Assembly (NCBI GenBank): GCA_902805555.1
Contig: CADCSY010000018.1
Location: forward strand, 1 to 32,157
DNA: 32,157 bases
DNA from: an uncultured Acidimicrobiales bacterium
GTDB lineage: Bacteria > Actinomycetota > Acidimicrobiia > Acidimicrobiales > CADCSY01
Reading direction: 5' to 3'
Below the pieces are notes generated by a model. That model was not told the origin of the DNA. It saw only the letters and a program-made list of their open reading frames with translations, and did not search any database. A program made the position numbers and the translations under genes. How positions within the stretch are numbered: position 1 is the stretch's first letter; the number at the start of each line of letters is the position of its first letter. Shown piece by piece: positions 1-6,919 of this stretch.

Positions 1-10
1 CGCTCGCCTC

Positions 11-484
11 GTGCGGGCGGTGGACGTCGTGACCCTGCCTGCCGTGAAGAAGGTCGTCGGGAGCGCGTTCGGCGTGGGCCTCATGGCGGCACCCCTCGCC
101 GTCGTCGGGCCGACCGTCCCCGCCGCCGTGGCCGACGTCCAGCTCCCTGTCGGCGGCCAGGCGCCCCTGCCCCCGGCAGGGGACGACCTCGGGGGGTCGC
201 CGCAGCTCTCGCCGCCGACGATGCGGCGACTCGACGAGGCACCACCGCCGCTTCCGATCGGGACCGCCGTCGTCATCGGCGCCGGCGACCACCTGTGGTC
301 GGTGGCCGATCGTGCGCTCGCTGCCGCTTGGGGTCGTGCGCCTTCGGATGCCGAGGTGACGCCGTACTGGGAGCTCGTCGTCGAGGTCAACCGGGAGCGG
401 CTCGTCGATCCAAGGAACCCGGACCTGCTGGTCCCCGGCCAGGTGGTGTCGGTGCCCGTCCCGCCGCCCGCTCCGGGAGGGTGA
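11..484 (+). CDS. LysM-domain membrane or exported protein (5' end uncertain)
   Basis: The product is 157 residues if it starts at the GTG at 11. The frame is open to the window edge, so the true start may lie upstream and the gene may be cut. Residues about 15-40 are a hydrophobic segment (GLMAAPLAVVG) that could be a signal peptide or membrane anchor. A Pro-rich stretch follows. Residues about 88-148 resemble the actinobacterial LysM module: GDHLWSVADRAL, then YWELVVEVNRERL, then LLVPGQVVSVP. LysM domains bind N-acetylglucosamine polymers such as peptidoglycan, so a wall-associated role outside the membrane is inferred. No catalytic domain is visible. The gene ends 54 bp before phoH on the same strand. 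Family placement is fairly sure; the specific role is unknown. Confidence 0.7.
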   Translation: MRAVDVVTLPAVKKVVGSAFGVGLMAAPLAVVGPTVPAAVADVQLPVGGQAPLPPAGDDLGGSPQLSPPTMRRLDEAPPPLPIGTAVVIGAGDHLWSVADRALAAAWGRAPSDAEVTPYWELVVEVNRERLVDPRNPDLLVPGQVVSVPVPPPAPGG

Positions 485-538
485 CGAGGTCGTCCGGACC
501 TGGCCCGGGGAGCCGGGCGGTACGCTGCGGCGATCACC

Positions 539-1510
539 GTGCCGGCCACCGACGTCAAGATCTCCGTGCCAGGGAACCACCTCATGGTGGCGCTGCTGGG
601 TGAGCGAGACGAGCTGCTGCGCCTCGTCGAGGCCGCCTTCCCCGGGGTCGCCATCCACGTCCGGGGCAACGAGATCAGCGTCACCGGCAGCGATGCCGCC
701 CAGGTCGGGCGCTTCTTCGAGGAGCAGGTGCTGCTGCTGGAGCGCGGCCACCCGGTCGACCTGGCCAGCGTCGGGCGGACCATCGACATGGTGAAGGCCG
801 ACGAGCGGCCCTCCGAGGTGCTCACCGCCGAGGTGCTCAAGGCGGGCAAGGGCCGCTCCGTGCGCCCGAAGACGAGTGGCCAGCGGCGCTACGTCGACGC
901 CATCGCCGAGAACGTCATCACGTTCGGGATCGGCCCGGCCGGGACGGGCAAGAGCTGGCTGGCGGTGGCGATGGCCGTCCAGGCGCTGCAGGCCAAGCAG
1001 GTCAGCCGCATCATCCTCACCCGACCGGCGGTCGAGGCCGGCGAGCGGCTCGGCTTCCTGCCCGGCGACCTCATGGCCAAGGTCGACCCGTACCTGCGGC
1101 CCCTGTGGGACGCCCTGTTCGACATGGTCGAGCCGGAGGGCGCCGCCCGCCTGCTCGAGCGGGGCACCGTCGAGGTGGCGCCGCTGGCGTTCATGCGGGG
1201 GCGCACCCTCAACGGCGCCTTCATCATCCTGGACGAGGCCCAGAACACCACGCCCGAGCAGATGAAGATGTTCCTGACCCGCATCGGGTTCGGGTCCAAG
1301 GCCGTCATCACCGGCGACGTCACGCAGGTCGACGTGGCCGACGGGCGCTCCGGCCTGCTCAACCTCGAGCCGGTGCTCAGTGGCATCGACGGCCTCTCCT
1401 TCGTGCAGCTCACGAACAAGGACGTGGTCCGCCACCGCATCGTGCAGGACATCGTCGAGGCCTACGACCGGGCCGGCCCGCTCGAGCAGCCCAGACGCAA
1501 CGGGCGATGA
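539..1510 (+). CDS. phoH: PhoH-like ATPase
   Basis: This 323-residue protein belongs to the PhoH (YbeZ) family of cytoplasmic ATPases, which are linked to RNA metabolism and usually encoded next to ybeY. Residues about 1-105 form the family's N-terminal domain. The P-loop GPAGTGKS is at residues 132-139 and the Walker B motif FIILDEAQN at 228-236. The family-typical ITGDVTQVD and RHRIVQDIVEAY follow. Length is normal for the family. The GTG start at 539 gives a full-length N-terminus. A -10-like TACGCT lies at 521-526, 12 nt upstream, so the leader would be very short. The stop overlaps the ybeY start as ATGA, indicating translational coupling. This is the first gene of the phoH-ybeY-hlyC-era operon. 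The family assignment is secure; the exact RNA substrate is not known. Confidence 0.95.
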   Translation: MPATDVKISVPGNHLMVALLGERDELLRLVEAAFPGVAIHVRGNEISVTGSDAAQVGRFFEEQVLLLERGHPVDLASVGRTIDMVKADERPSEVLTAEVLKAGKGRSVRPKTSGQRRYVDAIAENVITFGIGPAGTGKSWLAVAMAVQALQAKQVSRIILTRPAVEAGERLGFLPGDLMAKVDPYLRPLWDALFDMVEPEGAARLLERGTVEVAPLAFMRGRTLNGAFIILDEAQNTTPEQMKMFLTRIGFGSKAVITGDVTQVDVADGRSGLLNLEPVLSGIDGLSFVQLTNKDVVRHRIVQDIVEAYDRAGPLEQPRRNGR

Positions 1511-2124
1511 TCGGCCGCCCCGACCCCACCGCCTCCCGTCGGCGTCCGAGCCCACCGGAGGGCGAGCCGAGCGTCTTCGGCGCCGACGAGCAGTCGGCGC
1601 AGCCCGTCGACCTCGCCTCCCTCTCCCGCCTGGCCGAGTCGGTGCTCGAGGCCGAGGGCGTCAGGGGGGCGTGCGAGCTGTCGCTCTACTTCCTCGACGA
1701 GGTGGCGATGGCGGAGCTGAACGAGCGGTTCATGGGCATGGCCGGGGCGACCGACGTGCTCGCCTTCCCCCTCGACGACGACCTCGTCGACCCCGGCCGC
1801 TCGCCCGACGCCGGCGCCACCGGGCCCGACCGCTCCCCGGTCGACCCGTCGGAGGTGCCGGTGCTGCTCGGCGACGTGCTCGTCTGCCCCGAGGTCGCCG
1901 CCCGCAACGTGGCCGAGCGGGCGGCCCGCCTCGCCGGCGGAGCGGGGCCCGACCCCGACGACACGCCCAACGGCACCACCGTCCTCGCCGACGAGCTCGC
2001 CCTGCTCGTCGTGCACGGGACCCTCCACGTGCTCGGCATGGACCACGCCGATGACGCCCAGGCGGCGGCCATGCAGGCGCGGGAGCGGGCGCTGCTGGAG
2101 CGCTTCGCCCAGCCGGCCTCCTGA
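1507..2124 (+). CDS. ybeY: endoribonuclease YbeY (rRNA maturation factor)
   Basis: YbeY is a zinc-dependent endoribonuclease acting in 16S rRNA 3'-end maturation and ribosome quality control. The metal-binding signature HGTLHVLGMDH near residues 169-179 supplies the three histidines, and ATDVLAFPLD matches the conserved upstream strand. The ATG at 1507 overlaps the phoH stop by four bases (ATGA), which settles the start. At 205 residues it is longer than the usual 150-180. The extra length lies in a Pro/Gly/Asp-rich N-terminus and two low-complexity insertions, about residues 93-117 and 141-157, flanking the VLLGDVLVCPEVA strand. They look like surface loops and leave the active site intact. 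The next gene starts one base after the ybeY stop. Assignment is confident. Confidence 0.93.
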   Translation: MIGRPDPTASRRRPSPPEGEPSVFGADEQSAQPVDLASLSRLAESVLEAEGVRGACELSLYFLDEVAMAELNERFMGMAGATDVLAFPLDDDLVDPGRSPDAGATGPDRSPVDPSEVPVLLGDVLVCPEVAARNVAERAARLAGGAGPDPDDTPNGTTVLADELALLVVHGTLHVLGMDHADDAQAAAMQARERALLERFAQPAS

Positions 2125-2125
2125 C

Positions 2126-3430
2126 GTGAACCCGGTCCTGCTCGGGTTCCTGGTCACCGCCCTCGTCCTCCTCGCCGCTGTCCTGGCCATGGCCGAGACC
2201 GCCCTCACCCACCTGCCTCGGGCCAAGGCGCTGGCCCTCGTCGACGAGGGCAGGCGGGGCGCGCACAGCCTCGAGCGCCTGCTCGAGCACCGGGAGCGCT
2301 ACCTCAACCCCGTCCTGCTGCTCGTCCTGAGCTGCCACGTGGCCACCGCCACGCTCGTCGGCATCTACGCCCAGTCGCGCTTCGGCGCCGGCGGCATCGC
2401 CCTCGGCGTCTTCTTCGAGCTGCTGATCATCTTCGTGATCTCCGAGGCCGCCCCCAAGACCTACGCCCTCCAGCACACGGAGCGGGCCGCCCTGCTGGTG
2501 GCGCCCCTCGCGCTGCTCGTCGGCCGGATCGCACCGCTGCGGCTCCTGACGCGCGCCCTCGTCGGGCTCTCGAACGTGCTGCTCCCCGGCGCCGGCCGCC
2601 GGGCGGGTCCTGCGGCGGTGTCGTCGGAGGGGGAGCTGCTGGCCCTCGCCGACGAGGCGGTGGAGGCCGAGGTGCTCGAAGTCGAGGAGCGGGCGCTGAT
2701 CCGCTCGATCATCGACTTCGGCGACACCGTGGCCCGGGAGGTGATGGTGCCCAGGACGGACATGGTCGCCGTCGAGTGCGAGGTGACCGTGGCCCAGGCC
2801 ACGGAGACGGCCATCACCCACGGCTACAGCCGCATCCCCGCCTACCGGGACAGCATCGACGACGTGCTCGGCATCGTCTACGTGAAGGACCTCATGCGGG
2901 CGACCCGCGAGCACCGCTCGTCCTCCACTGTCGCCACCCTCCTCCGCCCCGCCCGCTTCGTGCCCGAGACGAAGAAGGTGTCGGAGCTCATGCGGGAGAT
3001 GCAGGCGGAGTCGTTCCACCTGGCGATGGTCGTCGACGAGTACGGCGGGACCGTCGGCCTCGTCACCCTCGAGGACCTCATCGAGGAGCTGGTGGGCGAG
3101 ATCGTCGACGAGTTCGACGTCGAGGACCCCGTGGTCGAGCCGCTGGCCGGCGGTGCGGTGCGGGTGAACGCCCGGATGCCGCTCGACGAGCTGAACGAGC
3201 TGCTCGAGATCGACCTGCCCGAGGGTGACTGGGACACCGTCGGCGGGCTCGTGTTCGACCACCTCGGCCACGTCCCCGCGGAGGGCGAGGAGCTCGTCGT
3301 CCGCGGCCACGTCCTGCGGGCGGAGAAGGTGCAGGGCCGCCGCATCGGCCGCGTCCGCATCACGATGGCCGGGGAGCCGGGGGAGCGGGACCCGGGCGAC
3401 CCGGCCGCAGGCCGGGAGCGGGCGACGTGA
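2126..3430 (+). CDS. CNNM/CBS-domain transporter (hemolysin C / CorC family)
   Basis: This 434-residue membrane protein belongs to the HlyC/CorC (CNNM) family implicated in divalent cation, mainly Mg2+, transport. The N-terminal half is the CNNM transmembrane domain with about four hydrophobic segments (LLGFLVTALVLLAAVLAMAE and later ones to residue 150) and the family motif ISEAAPKTYAL. A CBS pair follows (MVPRTDMVAVE, GYSRIPAYRDSIDDVLGIVYVKDLM, MVVDEYGGTVGLVTLEDLIEELVGEI), then a C-terminal CorC_HlyC transporter-associated domain at about residues 335-415. The GTG at 2126, one base after the ybeY stop, is preferred over upstream in-frame starts that would overlap ybeY deeply. The last residues, GDPAAGRERAT, match the repeat unit that follows, and the stop overlaps a GTG as GTGA. 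Older annotations call such proteins hemolysins; ion transport is more likely. Confidence 0.9.
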   Translation: MNPVLLGFLVTALVLLAAVLAMAETALTHLPRAKALALVDEGRRGAHSLERLLEHRERYLNPVLLLVLSCHVATATLVGIYAQSRFGAGGIALGVFFELLIIFVISEAAPKTYALQHTERAALLVAPLALLVGRIAPLRLLTRALVGLSNVLLPGAGRRAGPAAVSSEGELLALADEAVEAEVLEVEERALIRSIIDFGDTVAREVMVPRTDMVAVECEVTVAQATETAITHGYSRIPAYRDSIDDVLGIVYVKDLMRATREHRSSSTVATLLRPARFVPETKKVSELMREMQAESFHLAMVVDEYGGTVGLVTLEDLIEELVGEIVDEFDVEDPVVEPLAGGAVRVNARMPLDELNELLEIDLPEGDWDTVGGLVFDHLGHVPAEGEELVVRGHVLRAEKVQGRRIGRVRITMAGEPGERDPGDPAAGRERAT

Positions 3431-3552
3431 GCGAGCGCAGCGAGCGGGGCCCGAGCGGCCCGGCCGCAGGCCGGGAGCGGATGACGTGAGCGAGCGCAGC
3501 GAGCGGGGCCCGAGCGGCCCGGCCGCAGGCCGGGAGCGGATGACGTGAGCGA
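3424..3552 (+). repeat. 59-bp tandem repeat between the CNNM gene and era
   Basis: Two identical 59-bp units occupy 3424-3482 and 3483-3541. The first 11 bases of a third unit, GACGTGAGCGA, run into the era start at 3542-3552. The second half of the unit is also present, with a few differences, in the 3' end of the preceding gene (about 3395-3423). Each unit carries the partial palindrome GAGCGAGCGCAGCGAGCG and a second inverted repeat CCCGGCCGCAGGCCGGG. It looks like a tandem duplication of the gene junction, including the translation start region. Confidence 0.9.
3427..3548 (+). other. two chained 20-codon mini-ORFs leading into era
   Basis: Each repeat unit reads as GTG plus 19 codons (peptide MSERSERGPSGPAAGRERMT) and a TGA. 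The first mini-ORF is 3427-3489 and the second 3486-3548. The upstream stop overlaps the first start, the first stop overlaps the second start, and the second stop overlaps the era start, each time as GTGA. A GGGAGCGG sequence that could bind ribosomes precedes each start by a few bases. A 59-bp unit is exactly a 63-nt mini-ORF minus the 4-nt overlap. Whether the peptides are made is unknown. The chain would keep ribosomes coupled from the upstream gene into era despite the insertion. Confidence 0.4.
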
Positions 3553-4456
3553 CGACCTCGAGGCGCGGATGCTGGCCGAGCAGCGCACGATGCGGGACGA
3601 GCAGGTGGTGCGCGAGGACGTCCACGCCGGCTTCGTGACCTTCGTGGGCCGCCCCAACGTCGGGAAGTCCACGTTGCTCAACCGCATCCTCGGCCAGAAG
3701 GTGAGCATCGTCTCCGACAAGCCCCAGACCACCCGCAACCAGGTGCGGGGCGTGCTGAGCCGGCCGGACGCCCAGGTCGTGTTCGTGGACACCCCCGGCA
3801 TCCACAAGCCGAAGACGACCCTCGGCACCCGGTTGAACGAGACGGCCACCGAGGCGGTCACCGGGGTCGACGTCGTGTGCCTGGTCGTGGACGCGACCAT
3901 GCCCCTCGGCAAGGGCGACCGGTTCGTCGCCGCACGGGTGCCGAAGGACTCCGTGGTGGTCGTCAACAAGACCGACGTGGCCCCGCCCGCCGAGGTGCTG
4001 CGCCAGCTGACGAGGGCGGCGTCGCTCGACCTGAGCGAGTACTTCCCGGTGTCGGCGGCCACCGGCGCCGGGGTGGACGGCCTGGTCGAGCACCTCGTGG
4101 GCCGGCTGCCCATCGGCCCGCCGCTGTACCCGCCGGGCGTCGTGACCGACGTCCCCGAGGCGTTCTGGGTGGCAGAGCTCGTCCGCGAGCAGCTCTTCGC
4201 CGTGATGCGGGAGGAGATGCCGTACTCGATCGCCACCCAGGTCACCGACTGGGAGTGGCCCTGGATCCGCTGCGAGATCCTCGTCGAGCGGGAGTCGCAG
4301 AAGGGGATGGTGATCGGCCGGCGAGGCGCCGTCCTCAAGGAGGTGGGCACCGCCGTGCGGGCCCAGCTGGCGGAGGGCGCCTACCTGGAGCTCGTGGTCA
4401 AGGTCGACCCCGGGTGGCAGCGCCGTCCCCGCTCCCTGCAGCGCCTCGGGTACTGA
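3545..4456 (+). CDS. era: GTPase Era
   Basis: Era is an essential GTPase that binds the 3' end of 16S rRNA and helps assemble the 30S subunit at the inner face of the membrane. The 303-residue length is normal. G motifs are clear: G1 GRPNVGKS at residues 35-42, G2 TTRNQVRG near 62-69, G3 DTPG at 82-85, G4 NKTD at 141-144 and G5 VSAATG near 168. The C-terminal KH domain carries GMVIGRRGAVLKEVG, followed by the usual ending of a Trp and LGY. The GTG at 3545 overlaps the stop of the preceding mini-ORF as GTGA. Residues 1-27 form a charged leader before the G domain. It is the last gene of the phoH-ybeY-hlyC-era operon and fits that set's role in ribosome maturation. Confidence 0.96.
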   Translation: MSDDLEARMLAEQRTMRDEQVVREDVHAGFVTFVGRPNVGKSTLLNRILGQKVSIVSDKPQTTRNQVRGVLSRPDAQVVFVDTPGIHKPKTTLGTRLNETATEAVTGVDVVCLVVDATMPLGKGDRFVAARVPKDSVVVVNKTDVAPPAEVLRQLTRAASLDLSEYFPVSAATGAGVDGLVEHLVGRLPIGPPLYPPGVVTDVPEAFWVAELVREQLFAVMREEMPYSIATQVTDWEWPWIRCEILVERESQKGMVIGRRGAVLKEVGTAVRAQLAEGAYLELVVKVDPGWQRRPRSLQRLGY

Positions 4457-4466
4457 GGCCTCCCGG

Positions 4467-5186
4467 TCAGCCGGTCGGGCGGGCCGGGGCCGGGCGCAGG
4501 TTGCGGGCGGCCAGGGCCCCTGCCAGCACCGCCACCCACAGCGTGAGCTCGGGGCCGTTGGTGACGCCCCAGGTGGTCTGCACGTCGGCGATCCACGCCA
4601 GGTACTCGACGCTCACGACCACCGGCAGGGTCAGGAGCAGCGACAGCCTCGTGTCCCTGGTCAGCGCATAGGAGAGGAGGAAGGTCACGGCGCCGACCAC
4701 GAACACCACGGGCACGTGGGCGAAGACCAGGGCGACCGACGGCGCCAGCCCGGTCGCCCCCTTGAACCCCGCCCACACCGGGGCGATGTTGCCGACCACC
4801 GCCGCCATCCCGGTCCACAGCGCGACCGACACCCACGCCCCCACCGCCTGGTTGGAGAAGGTGCCGATGGCGCCGATGTCGCCCCTCGGGGCGGCGGCCA
4901 GGGCGACGTCCCAGGCGACGGTGGTGACGAGGAGGGTGGCGACGGCGGCGAGGGCGCCCGCACCGACCACGCCCGGCATGTCGAGCGGGTCGGTGGCGGG
5001 ACCGCGGGTGCCGGCCGACGGGTCGCCCGCCAGCTGGCGGCGCAGGCGGCGCCGGGAGAGGAGGTACCCGAACGGGATCGACCCGACGAGGTAGCCGAGG
5101 ATCGCCATCGGCCCGGAGAGGACGCTGACGGAGGTGACGCTCGTGGGGACCCACTCGACGAGGTTGCGCACGAGGGCCACGAACAC
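4467..5186 (-). CDS. PlsY-like membrane protein with degraded acyltransferase motifs
   Basis: This 239-residue, strongly hydrophobic protein has about six membrane segments. It opens like the acyl-phosphate glycerol-3-phosphate acyltransferase PlsY, which makes lysophosphatidic acid (AILGYLVGSIPFGYLLSRR). A later segment, GNIAPVWAGFKGATGLAPS, aligns with the PlsY motif GHxFPxFxxFKGGKGVAT, but the His is Asn and KGGKG is KGATG. The first-loop SGNxGATN motif is replaced by an unrelated stretch. It is about 40 residues longer than typical PlsY. I infer a PlsY homologue that has lost or changed activity; a functional plsY should exist elsewhere in the genome. The GTG start is supported by a TAGGTT hexamer 6 nt upstream. 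The gene lies 20 bp after brkB on the same strand and converges on era. Confidence 0.65.
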   Translation of the reverse strand: MFVALVRNLVEWVPTSVTSVSVLSGPMAILGYLVGSIPFGYLLSRRRLRRQLAGDPSAGTRGPATDPLDMPGVVGAGALAAVATLLVTTVAWDVALAAAPRGDIGAIGTFSNQAVGAWVSVALWTGMAAVVGNIAPVWAGFKGATGLAPSVALVFAHVPVVFVVGAVTFLLSYALTRDTRLSLLLTLPVVVSVEYLAWIADVQTTWGVTNGPELTLWVAVLAGALAARNLRPAPARPTG

Positions 5187-5192
5187 GCCGGC

Positions 5193-5198
5193 AACCTA
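5193..5198 (-). promoter_or_regulatory. candidate leaderless -10 of the PlsY-like gene
   Basis: On the minus strand TAGGTT is followed by six bases (GCCGGC) and the GTG start. This spacing would start the mRNA at the start codon. No Shine-Dalgarno sequence is present. Confidence 0.5.
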
Positions 5199-5206
5199 CC
5201 GGTCGG

Positions 5207-6106
5207 TCAGCCGGCGGCAGCCTCGTCGACCTCACCCGCACGGGTCCCCGTGAGCGGGGTGAGGCCCGGCATGTTGGGGACGTCGATCGCCACCCTGGCG
5301 GTGCCGTGGGTGCCCTCCCACCGCACCACGCCGATCACCGCGCTGTAGACGAGCAGGCGGCCGAAGAAGAACAACCAGGCGAGCAGCGCGAACACCACGC
5401 CGATCGAGCCGTAGAGCTCGGACGACCGGGACACCACCCTCGGGACGTAGATGCCCCCGACCGCCTTGAGGACCTCGAAGCCGACGGCGGCGAACACCGC
5501 ACCTGGGAGCAGCGCCCGCCACGGCACGTCCAGGTTCACGAGCACCTGCGAGGTCCAGAGGAACAGGGCCACGCTGACGGCCAGCCCGAGGGCGATGCCG
5601 ACCGGCCAGGCGGGACCGGGCAGGAACTGCACCACGGTGGTGAGGGCGAAGCTGGCCGCGAAGAGGAGGCCGGCCCCGACGAGCCAGGCGAGGCCGTACG
5701 CCTTGTCCTTCAGCCCCCGCCCCTTCACCTGCCACACCGAGTCGTACGCGTGCTGCAGGGCGGCCACCACGCCGAGGGCCGAGGAGAGCAGGCCGACGAT
5801 CCCCACGGCCGAGGCGGTCCTGCGGTTCTCCTCGGCGGCGGCGATGGCATCCGTGACGAGCCGTGCGGCGTCGCCCTGGAGGCCGAGCTCGCGCGTGGCG
5901 TCGGACGCGAGCGTCACGTCGCCGGCCGCGAACCAGCCGACCGCTGCGGTGAGCAGGAGCAGGAGCGGGAAGAGGGAGAGGAACGCCGCCAGCGTCACCG
6001 CGCTGGCCAGGAAGCCCCCGTGCACCTCCCCGAAGCGCTCCTGCACCTCGAGCAGGAACCGGGTCCAGGCGTGACGCCTGGCCAGGTCCCGCAGTCGATC
6101 CAGCAC
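5207..6106 (-). CDS. YihY/BrkB-family membrane protein
   Basis: This 299-residue integral membrane protein belongs to the YihY/virulence factor BrkB family (once misnamed RNase BN). An amphipathic N-terminus leads into GGFLASAVTLAAFLSLFPLLLLLTA, which matches the family signature of a first long hydrophobic helix with a Ser-Leu-Phe-Pro core. About five more membrane segments follow, including GIVGLLSSALGVVAAL and the terminal YGSIGVVFALLAWLFFFGRL, the best conserved part of the family. Its biochemical role is not established; membrane transport or envelope functions have been suggested. The GTG start at 6106 lies close to uppS, which is transcribed in the opposite direction. Downstream is the PlsY-like gene on the same strand. 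Confidence 0.87.
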   Translation of the reverse strand: MLDRLRDLARRHAWTRFLLEVQERFGEVHGGFLASAVTLAAFLSLFPLLLLLTAAVGWFAAGDVTLASDATRELGLQGDAARLVTDAIAAAEENRRTASAVGIVGLLSSALGVVAALQHAYDSVWQVKGRGLKDKAYGLAWLVGAGLLFAASFALTTVVQFLPGPAWPVGIALGLAVSVALFLWTSQVLVNLDVPWRALLPGAVFAAVGFEVLKAVGGIYVPRVVSRSSELYGSIGVVFALLAWLFFFGRLLVYSAVIGVVRWEGTHGTARVAIDVPNMPGLTPLTGTRAGEVDEAAAG

Positions 6107-6112
6107 GCCGAG

Positions 6113-6137
6113 GGTCTACACCGCCAGGCGGTAGGTT
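6113..6137. promoter_or_regulatory. brkB-uppS divergent promoters around a 13-bp palindrome
   Basis: Only 38 bp separate the two divergent starts. On the + strand TAGGTT (6132-6137) sits 7 nt before the uppS GTG. On the - strand TAGACC (6113-6118) sits 6 nt before the brkB GTG. Between them is the perfect palindrome ACCGCCAGGCGGT at 6120-6132, which could be an operator controlling both genes. The -35 region of each promoter would lie inside the other promoter or gene. No known operator is matched. Confidence 0.45.
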
Positions 6138-6144
6138 CCCCGCC

Positions 6145-6867
6145 GTGGGCCTGGACGGGATCGACCTCGACACGGTCCCGAGGCACGTCGCCTGCGTCAT
6201 GGACGGCAACGGCCGGTGGGCCCAGCGCCGTGGCCTGCCCCGCACCGACGGCCACGCAGCAGGCGAGGAGGCACTGTTCGACACGGTGAAGGGGGCGCTC
6301 GAGCTCGGCATCGAGTGGCTCACCGTCTACGCCTTCTCGACCGAGAACTGGAAGCGCCCGGTCGACGAGGTGCGCTACCTCGTCGGCTTCAACGAGTCGA
6401 TCCTCGTGCGCCGCTGCGACGAGCTCGACGACCTGGGCGTGCGCATCCGCTTCTCGGGCCGGCGGGACTGGCGGGTCCCCAAGCGCCTGACCCGGCGGAT
6501 GGACGCGTCGGCCGACCAGACCCGGCGCAACCGGGCGCTCACCCTCACGATCGCCTTCAACTACGGGGGGCGGGCCGAGATCGTCGACGCCGTGCGGGCC
6601 GTCGTGGCCGAGGGCGTGCGGCCCGACAAGATCGACGAGAAGGCCATCCGCCGCCACCTCTACGACGCCGAGATGCCCGACCCCGACCTCATGGTCCGCA
6701 CGTCGGGCGAGCACCGGATCTCGAACTTCCTCCTGTGGCAGCTCGCCTACAGCGAGCTCGTGTTCACCGACGTCCTCTGGCCCGACTTCCGTCGCGAGCA
6801 CCTCCAGGACGCGGTGCGTGAGTACCAGCGCCGGGAGCGCCGCTTCGGTGGCGTCGACCGCCGCTAG
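6145..6867 (+). CDS. uppS: isoprenyl transferase (undecaprenyl diphosphate synthase family)
   Basis: This cis-prenyltransferase adds isopentenyl diphosphate units to make the long polyprenyl diphosphate used as lipid carrier for peptidoglycan and other wall glycans. At 240 residues it has normal length. The catalytic signature HVACVMDGNGRWAQRRG near residues 12-28 holds the essential Asp, and the family's TVYAFSTENWKRP and later DLMVRTSGEHRISNFLLWQLAYSE supply the diphosphate-binding and allylic-site residues. The GTG start at 6145 lies 7 nt after a TAGGTT hexamer with no ribosome-binding site, suggesting leaderless translation. Product chain length cannot be read from sequence; actinobacteria often have two such enzymes (C10/C15 and C50/C55). 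recO follows after 52 bp with its own promoter-like signal. Confidence 0.94.
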   Translation: MGLDGIDLDTVPRHVACVMDGNGRWAQRRGLPRTDGHAAGEEALFDTVKGALELGIEWLTVYAFSTENWKRPVDEVRYLVGFNESILVRRCDELDDLGVRIRFSGRRDWRVPKRLTRRMDASADQTRRNRALTLTIAFNYGGRAEIVDAVRAVVAEGVRPDKIDEKAIRRHLYDAEMPDPDLMVRTSGEHRISNFLLWQLAYSELVFTDVLWPDFRREHLQDAVREYQRRERRFGGVDRR

Positions 6868-6907
6868 CCGGGACCACCCCGGTCGGCCGCCGGCGACCCC
6901 ACGCCCG

Positions 6908-6913
6908 TAGCCT
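6908..6913 (+). promoter_or_regulatory. candidate leaderless -10 of recO
   Basis: TAGCCT is followed by six bases (CGGCTC) and the recO GTG start, with no Shine-Dalgarno sequence between them. Confidence 0.5.
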
Positions 6914-6919
6914 CGGCTC

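Noticed and set aside
1730..4093. Minus-strand open frame of 787 codons
   Set aside because: It is antisense to ybeY, the CNNM gene and era and shows low-complexity His/Gly/Arg content typical of a GC-rich shadow.
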